Shown one piece after another: positions 11,459 to 18,000 of a stretch of 21,051 bases of DNA. Below the pieces are notes generated by a model that did not search any database, was not told where the DNA came from, and was given only the letters and a program-made list of their open reading frames with translations. The translations under genes and the position numbers were made by a program. This DNA is from a virus. How positions within the stretch are numbered: the first letter of the stretch is position 1; every line of letters starts with the position of its first letter. The DNA is taken from IMG/VR virus record IMGVR_UViG_3300032235_000474, positions 1 through 21,051 of that record. One strand, written 5' to 3'.

Positions 11459-12088
11459 GCAGCAACATTAAAGTACATACAACCCGACGCAGAAGAATTT
11501 ATGATTCATCTAGCCCGTATTTCATCTGATAACCAAGATAATCCTGAGTTTGTAAAGCTGTTAAATTACTGTATGCGTGAAGGCCATTGGTCTGTATTTG
11601 AGATGGTAGATGTAGTTATGGAGATCTACACATCAAGGGCTATCGCTGCACAAATACTGCGACATAGAAGCTTCCACTTCCAAGAATTTAGCCAGAGATA
11701 TGCTGATCCCAGCAAGATTGAAATGGATTTGCCAGTGATGCGTCGCAAGGGTAGTTCTAATCGACAAGGTAGCGTTCCATTTGAAGATCAGGAAACGCAA
11801 TACCAGATGGATAATAAAGCGCTTGCTCCAGTACTCGTAGCTGTTCGTGCATACGACGATCTTATTAAGTCTGGTGTAGCGCTTGAGTCAGCACGTATGG
11901 TGTTACCTCTGTGCGTAGGCACACGCCTCTATATGAAGGGCACTGTTCGAGACTGGCTGCATTACTGCCGTGTACGCATGGATAACCATACACAATTAGA
12001 GCATCGTGAGATAGCAACCGATTGCTGGAATGTTTTAAGCAAGGTGTTGCCAAACGCAACAGCAGCTTTTAAGGAATACCACATGTAA
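11456..12088 (+). CDS. thyX: FAD-dependent thymidylate synthase ThyX
   Basis: ThyX methylates dUMP to dTMP using methylenetetrahydrofolate, FAD and NADPH, supplying dTTP for phage DNA synthesis. The 210-aa protein has the signature RHR-x7-S-x-R at residues 69-81 (RHRSFHFQEFSQR) and the upstream EGHWSVFEM block (His44, Ser46, Glu49) typical of the family. The C-terminal REIATDCWNVLSKVLPNATAAF matches the usual ThyX ending. Length is near the family norm, so it appears complete. It starts at ATG 11456 inside an 11-bp duplication without SD, which may keep initiation low or rely on the overlapping mini-ORF. Its stop overlaps the next start (TAATG). With dut downstream, dUTP -> dUMP -> dTMP is encoded within one operon. 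Confidence 0.97.
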   Translation: MAATLKYIQPDAEEFMIHLARISSDNQDNPEFVKLLNYCMREGHWSVFEMVDVVMEIYTSRAIAAQILRHRSFHFQEFSQRYADPSKIEMDLPVMRRKGSSNRQGSVPFEDQETQYQMDNKALAPVLVAVRAYDDLIKSGVALESARMVLPLCVGTRLYMKGTVRDWLHYCRVRMDNHTQLEHREIATDCWNVLSKVLPNATAAFKEYHM

Positions 12089-12375
12089 TGACACTCGGTC
12101 ACGACTCAACTATAACGTTGCTTGCAATTGGTTTGGACTCAGACGTTGCAGTGTATGAACAGCCGGATGGGCAGATTAATGTTGAATGGGACGCCGAAAA
12201 GTCTGGTGAATTAAATATAGCTGAAATGCAGAACATGGGTGAGGCAGTACTTCTGTTAGATCAACTGCAGTTTGCGGGATACAAAGTCCCATTTCGATTT
12301 GTAAAGGAGTTGGCTATTAACGCCATTAGCCAATTGTTAGAAGGAAAAGAAAATGACAATCTTAAAGCAGAGTAA
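12088..12375 (+). CDS. Hypothetical protein, 95 aa, related to the next gene
   Basis: MTLGHDSTITLLAIGLDSDVAVYEQ... has a strand-rich N-terminal half and a helical C-terminal half. Its KVPFRFVKELAINAISQLL aligns with KIPSKWLNELAYVALTHVM of the following gene, and both show an upstream strand-turn region, so the two look like diverged tandem copies. The start overlaps the thyX stop (TAATG). The lack of a separate SD suggests coupling to thyX. No family recognised. Confidence 0.8.
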   Translation: MTLGHDSTITLLAIGLDSDVAVYEQPDGQINVEWDAEKSGELNIAEMQNMGEAVLLLDQLQFAGYKVPFRFVKELAINAISQLLEGKENDNLKAE

Positions 12376-12586
12376 TCAATCGGACATCGAAGTTGTGCAG
12401 GTAACTCCTGACACTTATGTGCTTACGGTCAATGGAAATCTACATGGTGAGTATTCATTGGAGAACCTTGCAGTTACGGCAATTGAATTAAAGAAGGACG
12501 TTAAGATTCCAAGCAAGTGGCTAAATGAACTAGCCTACGTTGCACTCACCCATGTTATGAAGAAGCTTGCAAATTCCAACGCATGA
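12353..12586 (+). CDS. Hypothetical protein, 77 aa, related to the preceding gene
   Basis: MTILKQSNQSDIEVVQVTPD then TYVLTVNGNLHGEYSLENLA is a compact alpha/beta protein. AAGGAAAA lies upstream of the ATG, inside the previous gene, giving a 23-bp overlap. The helical C-terminus resembles that of the previous gene (see that entry). The stop overlaps the dUTPase start as ATGA. Function unknown; the location suggests nucleotide metabolism or replication support. Confidence 0.8.
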   Translation: MTILKQSNQSDIEVVQVTPDTYVLTVNGNLHGEYSLENLAVTAIELKKDVKIPSKWLNELAYVALTHVMKKLANSNA

Positions 12587-13053
12587 AATCAAAGAGCTTA
12601 GAGTTTCAATGGTGCGGTAATGATGAGCATCAACAGGGACACGAGCCAGTTCGTAAAACACAACTGGCTAGTGGGCTAGACGTAAAGGCATATCTAAAGA
12701 AGCCAGTGGTTCTTAAGCCCGGACAAACTACGCTTATTCCTACGGGATGGCGAGTTAAGATGGATCCAGAATACGAACTGCAGGTAAGGTCACGTAGTGG
12801 ACTAGCTTTAAAATATGGAGTCCATGTTCTTAATTCACCCGGGACTGTAGATGCGGACTATCAAGGTGAAGTAGGTGTAATCTTGCACAATGCTGGTCAA
12901 GAACAATTTGTAGTTGTTGATTGCATGGCAATTGCACAGCTAGTACTTTGCCCAGTCGAGCGTTGCCACGTAACAATCGTCCAGACAGGCAATTTGTTTG
13001 ATGAGGTGACAGATCGTGGCCAAGGCGGTTTTGGATCTACTGGAGAATTTTAG
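12583..13053 (+). CDS. dut: Deoxyuridine triphosphatase (dUTPase)
   Basis: dUTPase hydrolyses dUTP to dUMP and pyrophosphate, keeping uracil out of DNA and feeding ThyX. The 156-aa trimeric-type enzyme shows all five motifs in order: SGLDVKA (30-36), RSRSG (69-73), GTVDADYQGEV (87-97, with Asp90 and the uracil-stacking Tyr93), AIAQLVL (116-122) and the glycine-rich C-terminal RGQGGFGSTG (145-154). The length is normal. The ATG overlaps the previous stop (ATGA), and its stop TAG overlaps the GTG start of the DUF3310 gene (TAGTG). Position after thyX makes a dTMP-supply cluster. Confidence 0.97.
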   Translation: MKSKSLEFQWCGNDEHQQGHEPVRKTQLASGLDVKAYLKKPVVLKPGQTTLIPTGWRVKMDPEYELQVRSRSGLALKYGVHVLNSPGTVDADYQGEVGVILHNAGQEQFVVVDCMAIAQLVLCPVERCHVTIVQTGNLFDEVTDRGQGGFGSTGEF

Positions 13054-13298
13054 TGGAAAACACACACTATAGGAAGCATAAGATTCAGACAGTACATTGT
13101 GCTTGGGAGTGGGATCTAACGTGGGCAGAGTTTAACGCTGTCAAATATATTGAAAGAGCTGGAGATAAACCCGGCTCTACATATAATGACGATATCAATA
13201 AAGCTATCTGGTATTTAGTAGCGACTGTTACACACAGCGATGTGTTTGCTCAGCAAGTTATTGATTCAATTGAGCAATACTGTAAGGATAAATCCTAG
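13053..13298 (+). CDS. DUF3310 family protein (SaV-like)
   Basis: The 81-aa protein starts at GTG 13053, overlapping the dUTPase stop. It carries the family's diagnostic HYRKHKIQTVHCAWEWDLTW and FNAVKYIERAGDKPG...NDDINKAIWYL segments: an HY box, a central Trp-rich helix and the K-YI-RAG...D--KA-WYL core. DUF3310 proteins are common in phages, often beside nucleotide-metabolism genes; a nucleotide kinase-like role has been suggested but is not proven. The end overlaps by 4 bp, tail to tail, with a minus-strand gene. Confidence 0.9.
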   Translation: MENTHYRKHKIQTVHCAWEWDLTWAEFNAVKYIERAGDKPGSTYNDDINKAIWYLVATVTHSDVFAQQVIDSIEQYCKDKS

Positions 13299-13456
13299 TC
13301 GTAATCACATCCACACTCGGATTTCTTTTTACCGCAGCCGGGGCACTCATTTTCGTTTTCAACCATCTTCCCTTTTTTCATGCCCTTCTTCATACCCTTT
13401 ATCATGCCGGTTTTATAGATGCCGTCCTGCTTCATCTGTTTGATATTTCGTCTCAT
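13295..13456 (-). CDS. Cys-rich 53-aa protein on the opposite strand
   Basis: The small gene MRRNIKQMKQDGIYKTGMIK continues GMKKGMKKGKMVENENECPG and CGKKKSECGCDYD. The N-terminal half is basic with a repeated GMKKGMKKGK unit; the C-terminal CPGCGKKKSECGCD has four Cys in a knuckle-like order. No SD lies upstream. Convergence with the DUF3310 gene (4-bp overlap) and divergence from ssb indicate an independent minus-strand unit. The first Met-Lys repeats could bind DNA/RNA and the Cys cluster a metal. The short length makes it less certain than its neighbours; an alternative is an antisense transcript. Confidence 0.65.
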   Translation of the reverse strand: MRRNIKQMKQDGIYKTGMIKGMKKGMKKGKMVENENECPGCGKKKSECGCDYD

Positions 13457-13469
13457 AAAAATAGTTTAC

Positions 13470-13510
13470 TGCACGTCGTGTGTACGTGCATATACCGTAT
13501 TACGGTATAA
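13470..13510. promoter_or_regulatory. Twin dyads and promoter motif before ssb
   Basis: TGCACGT-N7-ACGTGCA (13470-13490) is followed immediately by TATACCGTATTACGGTATA (13491-13509), a perfect 9-bp inverted repeat with one central base. The right arm contains the TTACGGTATA(AT) motif shared with the two tRNA promoters and ends in TATAAT. No -35 hexamer fits. The region serves ssb and possibly the divergent 53-aa gene, so it may be a regulated bidirectional promoter. Confidence 0.75.
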
Positions 13511-13527
13511 TAAAAGTGGAGGAAGTT

Positions 13528-13923
13528 ATGTTCAATAATGTTTCACTTGTCGGCAGGTTAACAGATGATCCTGTTACAAAAGAATCACAACTTGGTAAAA
13601 GTTACACGAGTTTCTGTATTGCAGTAGATCGCAAGACAAAAGATAAAGAAGCAGATTTCTTTAACTGTACATTGTTTGGAAACTCAGGTGTAGCTTTAAA
13701 TGAGTATGCACAAAAGGGACGACTACTTGCAGTGAGCGGTAAAGTTCAAATTGATAAGTATACAAATAAAGACGGAGTAAAGATGCAAGCTATTAAGGTT
13801 ATTGTAGATAACTGGTCACTTCTGGATTCACGTAAAGAGCAAAATGATACAACTCAACCAGTTGCCACTAAGGTGAAACAAGTTAACACGGATGACATTG
13901 ATGATCCGTTTGCAGATGATTAA
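13528..13923 (+). CDS. ssb: Single-stranded DNA-binding protein
   Basis: ATG 13528 (MFNNVSLVGRLTDDPVTKES) is chosen because GGAGGA lies 4-5 nt upstream; a longer in-frame version would translate the promoter dyads. The 131-aa protein has the OB-fold of bacterial-type SSB: NVSLVGRLTDDP, SYTSFCIAVDRK, ADFFNCTLFGN, LLAVSGKVQIDKY. A short linker and an acidic tail, DDIDDPFADD, follow, resembling the DDDIPF tip that recruits repair and replication proteins. It coats single-stranded DNA in phage replication. It converges with the LuxR-type gene, overlapping by 4 bp. Confidence 0.95.
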   Translation: MFNNVSLVGRLTDDPVTKESQLGKSYTSFCIAVDRKTKDKEADFFNCTLFGNSGVALNEYAQKGRLLAVSGKVQIDKYTNKDGVKMQAIKVIVDNWSLLDSRKEQNDTTQPVATKVKQVNTDDIDDPFADD

Positions 13924-14126
13924 TCTAGAAGATTATTTATTAATGCTACGTTGTAAGCCTTTTGCCTTGCACCAACCCCGCCAACACCTAACTTAAAGTA
14001 GGCATTCTCTAGGTAGAAATGTACAGTCCTTGGACTTATCTGTAGTTCAAGGGCTATTTCTTTGGAAGTCTTATTCTTGCCAAGCAATGCAATAACTTCC
14101 TTTTCGCGCTTTGATAATTGCATCAT
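13920..14126 (-). CDS. Solo LuxR/GerE-type HTH regulator, 68 aa
   Basis: MMQLSKREKEVIALLGKNKT then SKEIALELQISPRTVHFYLE is a nearly complete LuxR C-terminal HTH: LS-REKEV--LL----S-KEIA--L-IS-RTV--(Y)L-N---KL. The usual N-terminal autoinducer or receiver domain is absent, so it is not a sensor by itself. Second-residue Met allows start at 14126 or 14123; no clear SD is present. The motif ACTTGCGGTAGAAT, close to the ssb/tRNA promoter motif, lies immediately upstream on its strand, so the gene may autoregulate or share control with ssb. The target is inferred only. Confidence 0.9.
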   Translation of the reverse strand: MMQLSKREKEVIALLGKNKTSKEIALELQISPRTVHFYLENAYFKLGVGGVGARQKAYNVALINNLLD

Positions 14127-14132
14127 AATTGC

Positions 14133-14147
14133 ATTCTACCGCAAGTA
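14133..14147 (-). promoter_or_regulatory. Promoter/operator motif before the LuxR-type gene
   Basis: Read on the minus strand, TACTTGCGGTAGAAT matches the tRNA-Leu site TACTTACGGTATAAT at 13 of 15 positions. It ends 7 nt before the ATG at 14126, so transcription would start at or very near that ATG, implying a nearly leaderless message. Confidence 0.6.
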
Positions 14148-14194
14148 ATGTCTTGCCATGGTAGGTAGTGTATGATAGTGCAGAGGTGCAGTAA

Positions 14195-14446
14195 ATGGGA
14201 GTTGTAAAAAAATATCAAAACCCTGCCGGTGGTTTAAACTCAGCTGGACGAGCGCATTACAAAAGGACTACTGGTGCTAACCTTAAGCCACCTGCGCCCA
14301 ATCCAAAAACAAAAGAAGATGCTGGTAGACGTAAATCTTTCTGTGCACGTATGGAAGGTATGAAACGTTCACGTACAAGCGCTAAAACCGCCAATGATCC
14401 TAATAGCCGTATCAATAAATCATTACGGGCGTGGAACTGCAATTAA
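14195..14446 (+). CDS. DUF6321-like small basic phage protein
   Basis: The 83-aa protein MGVVKKYQNPAGGLNSAGRA continues HYKRTTGANLKPPAPNPKTKE. The segment GGLN-AGR--Y---TGANLK-P.....TKEDAGRRKSFCAR with a late INKSLRAW matches the pattern I associate with DUF6321: Gly-Leu-x-x-Ala-Gly-Arg, a Thr-Gly-Ala-Asn-Leu-Lys-Pro core, 'R+KSF' and 'aLra W'. Known members are phage and algal-virus proteins without assigned function. GAGGTG precedes the ATG, and the stop shares a base with the next start. It opens the right-hand structural-looking cluster. Confidence 0.8.
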   Translation: MGVVKKYQNPAGGLNSAGRAHYKRTTGANLKPPAPNPKTKEDAGRRKSFCARMEGMKRSRTSAKTANDPNSRINKSLRAWNCN

Positions 14447-14661
14447 TGTTAAATCAAATGCACAAGTATGTTAATCATCTATCACGCAAAAAGATTTTTG
14501 CTGTAGAGAAAGATGAACATAATTTAAAAACACTGCCGTCCGAAAGCGAATTACTGACAATGGAACAGAAAGAACACAAGTTAAAGAACCGACCAACCAT
14601 GTCACAATTACTTAAGATTGAAAGAAGAGAACATGGCAACAAAAACGCACCTCGGTTTTAA
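14446..14661 (+). CDS. 71-aa protein with three ~18-residue repeats
   Basis: I start at ATG 14446, overlapping the previous stop (TAATG). After MLNQMHKYVNHLSRKKIFAV come three imperfect units: KDEHNLKTLPSESELLTMEQ, KEHKLKNRPTMSQLLKIER and REHGNKNAPRF. Each has an EH(x)LK-type head and an LL(T/K)-(M/I)E tail. The protein is charged and helical. The last ~29 nt overlap the next gene. The repeat form suggests a helical binding module; function unknown. Confidence 0.75.
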   Translation: MLNQMHKYVNHLSRKKIFAVEKDEHNLKTLPSESELLTMEQKEHKLKNRPTMSQLLKIERREHGNKNAPRF

Positions 14662-14794
14662 AGCAGTGCAACAGAAGATTGCCAAGCAGCAAGGCGTCTC
14701 TGTCAAGTCCGCTGGAGCAATCCTAGCGTCTTCTACCCGTAATGCATCGGCATCGGCAAAGAAGAAAAATCCACGACTCAATAGAGTTAAATAG
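14633..14794 (+). CDS. Small basic virion-type protein, 53 aa (GFKAVQ...AGAILASSTRNAS...KKNPRL)
   Basis: The short gene begins MATKTHLGFKAVQQKIAKQQ and continues GVSVKSAGAILASSTRNASA. The remainder SAKKKNPRLNRVK is strongly basic. A pattern of GFKAVQ--IA--QGVS---AGAILA--TR-AS--AKK-NPRL--V is familiar from small phage genes near virion cassettes (from memory, no formal family name). AAGAAGAG serves as SD. It overlaps the repeat protein upstream by 29 bp and precedes the KA-rich protein by 9 nt. A DNA-associated or head-internal role is possible but not shown. Confidence 0.8.
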   Translation: MATKTHLGFKAVQQKIAKQQGVSVKSAGAILASSTRNASASAKKKNPRLNRVK

Positions 14795-14803
14795 AGGTGT
14801 GTT

Positions 14804-15013
14804 ATGAGGAAAAATCCTGCCGCGGCTCGCGGTAAAGCAATGGGTATGGCTGCTCTGCTGGGTATGGCAAAAGGTGCAAAGCCAGCTCCAAAGAAAGCTG
14901 CAGCTCGTCCACCGCGTAAAGCAGCTGCAAAGCCAAAGCGTGGTTCTGTTCCACCGATGATGCCTCCAATGGGTGGTGGTGGTATGGGTCCAATGGGTCC
15001 AATGGGAATGTAA
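14804..15013 (+). CDS. Histone-H1-like Ala/Lys-rich protein with Gly-Met tail, 69 aa
   Basis: MRKNPAAARGKAMGMAALLG continues into an Ala/Lys/Pro block, KPAPKKAAARPPRKAAAKPK, like bacterial and eukaryotic H1-type tails, and ends in MMPPMGGGGMGPMGPMGM. The strong positive charge suggests DNA binding, perhaps condensation of packaged DNA; the Gly-Met-Pro end is unusual and could self-associate. AGAGGTG is the SD. It lies 14 nt before the giant gene. Low complexity means family assignment is unsafe. Confidence 0.8.
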   Translation: MRKNPAAARGKAMGMAALLGMAKGAKPAPKKAAARPPRKAAAKPKRGSVPPMMPPMGGGGMGPMGPMGM

Positions 15014-15027
15014 TTAAGGATAGATCT

Positions 15028-18000
15028 ATGGCGTCACTGTTATCAAGTTTGGTTCGTGCAAATAATACGGATGAAGAGAAAAAGGTAGAACCACCTGTTT
15101 CAATTCCTCCTGTTGCAAATCCTGTTACTCCTGCCCCTGCTCCGGCACAACCACAACAGCCGGTGTCAATACCACCAGTAGCGCAACAGGCACCAGTAAA
15201 ACCTGCACCTGCTAATCCATTAGCATCAATGAATATTGGTGGACTCACACTTAATCCAGCTGACGCCTTTTTAAAAGGAATGATTAAAGGTGGACAACCC
15301 ACTCCGGGCCTACCTAATATTGCTCCTAAACTCACAACAGGTATTGCAAGTCCTGCAGCAACATGGAATGTAGATTCATTAAAAAAAGAAGCAGACGATC
15401 TATCTACATTTGTTGGAGTCCAAAATAAAGGACGTCCTAAATATGGTTTAGAATTTTTAGACACTGCGGGTGACTGGTTAAAATCACAGCCAGATGCAGG
15501 TGATTCATTTGATATGAGTGCCATGCCAATTAAGGCACTTATCAAAAAAGCTACTGATTTACGAAACAATCCTGACCCGGCTGCGCAACTGCAAGCAAAA
15601 ACATATGCAGACGGTTTATTGTATTTAACTCAAGCAACATTGAATCGCGATAACGAAAAGGCAAACGATGCTAAACGTTATCTAGAACAAATATCTGGTT
15701 ACAATCCAGAAGATTTTAAACAGCAAAATGTTCAGCGTCTAGTAGCTGGCAAAACAAAAACTATTAATGCATATGCAAAGCCAACTCCACTTGCTAGTGC
15801 AGATATGGCAAAAGAGTTAGATCCTGAGACGATTAAAAAACGGTTGGTTGGAACAGCTGTATTTGACTACGTGCGAGATCACTTTACTGAATTGACACAG
15901 ATGTCTCAGTCTGGAGGACCTGACGCAGAAGGTGCATCACGCACACTTTCAATTTTTAAGGGCGCATTTAAGGACGTTAATGCTCCAGTATCTGAGGGTA
16001 CACGTGATGCTCGTATTGATGCGTTTATGGGTACACCTCAAGGTCGAGCAATAATCAATGAAGCCTATAGTCAATTAGATGGCATTGGATTCTTTAATCA
16101 AGCAAAAGCAGGGGATCTTGTAACGCGTACACGAAAACAGATTCAAGCAACACAACGAAGTGAAAAGTTTGATAACACTGTTACACCTGAAGAGATTCGT
16201 GATGTGTTTGGTCCATCGCGTATGCGTCGTCAAATAAAGTCGGCATTAAACATCAGTGGTGATTTAAGCCCAGATACTGCACGTGCATATGAATTAGCTC
16301 CTGACGATCAAGATGTGCGTAAAAAAGTTTACTCTGGATTATCACCACGTGGCGTAGCTGCATTGTATGGAGTGGACGAGTCTGGTTCGTATCTTGGTGA
16401 TACGGATCTTGCGCAACAATCTGACACCTCATATTACGATCTATCATCAAACGTTCGTGGCGGAGTAGTGCCATCCGCAACAACTGTTCAGGGCGTAGCC
16501 ACTGGTCGTATACAATCCCGCCCAGCGCTTGCTGGTGGATTAGCTGCTGGCATGGGTTTAAGCACCGAGCAGTTAACACAGGCTGCCCAAAAACTATATT
16601 CTGATCCAGCACAAATTAAAGAATTTGTAGATGCTGGTTTATCAGATTACACAATGGATAGTGACATTGTCCCTAAAATTGAGTCTGACTTAAAAGCAGT
16701 AAGGTTGCAAAAAACGGGTGGAGCAAAAACATCTGGCGTTGCGACTAACACTTACAATTTACTTACTGATGCATTTAATGCAATTACATCTGTTGTGCCT
16801 CAAGAACGACAGGGCGAATGGAATAACAGACGTCGTATTGTCAATGACATTGCAGCGCAAGCACGTAGTCTTGAAGGGTCAACACTAGAAGCTAAGGGTA
16901 GTTTGTTTGCAAAAAAACCTGATGGCACACAAGATTTCTATTCACCATTATTGCCAACACGAGATGATCAAGTTGGACGAATACAAGTTCTTCAACAAAT
17001 TCTTGAGCATGCAAAAACGGATAGTGGGTATCGTGGTGAACTTAATAAGTTAATTTCCAGTGCTTTGTCTGACCTACCTTACACTGGCAGAATTAACATG
17101 AAGCCTAGTGAATTAAAAACACTGGTAGGCCTATATGCGTCACGGCTAGAAAGTGCTGCCTTTGCAACAAAGGGTAATCTTACGGATAGATGGTACGAGA
17201 AGACATTTAGTATTACTCCATCTGAACTTACAAAGACTGATTTAAAAACTGCGCTATTGCAGAAAATGTTAAGGGCAAGTAAGTCTCGCCTTTCTACATT
17301 TGCATCACAACTCAATATTGACGCCGAAGGTAATCAACGATTTATACCAACTACGGATGCTGAAAAATTAGTAGCTAATCAATCTGCAATACCGGGTGAT
17401 ACTGGTGGTAAGGGTGGTAAGTCAAGCGCTCCAGAAAGAGAAGCCATTAAGTCTATTGACACCAGTCTTTCAATCATGGATCGGGCAATGGGCGCTGGAC
17501 GTCAGGCAATTTTAAACTTTGCAAATGACGATAAAAATGAGGGACTGTCGGGCAAGAGCTTTGCCATTGGCATTTCTAACGCATTCAAAACGGCGCTTAC
17601 AGATAATCTAAAAGACGTCACGATGACGGCACAAGATAAAGCTAAATTTTTAAATGCCGTAACAAATATCTCGGATGAATTGAAAGATGCTGTCAGATTA
17701 GATTGGATGCGTGGCACTGTAACTGACACTGACGTTGATGGTTTACTTGGTAAGTATTCTGGTTATACACGAGTAATGTCGGCTAAGGCTCCGCCTCCGA
17801 AAAAGACACTAACTGATGAGGAGCGACTTAAACAATTAACGGATGGTGAGAAGCGATTAATTGAAGCACGTAAAGCGTTAGGTGAGACTGACGAGCAAAT
17901 TAAAGCAACTCAAAGTTATACAGAAAAAATTCTTGCAGAATACAAGAAGAAGAATGATCCATATGGTCTGTTTGTATCTGGGTGGCAAGCTAGTGTTTTA

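Noticed and set aside
14802-15569. Long minus-strand frame (255 codons) opposite the start of the giant gene
   Set aside because: It is the complement of the Ala/Pro/Lys-rich plus-strand genes, lacks an SD and gives low-complexity Gly/Ala/Ser stretches; the plus-strand genes have SDs and coherent protein features.
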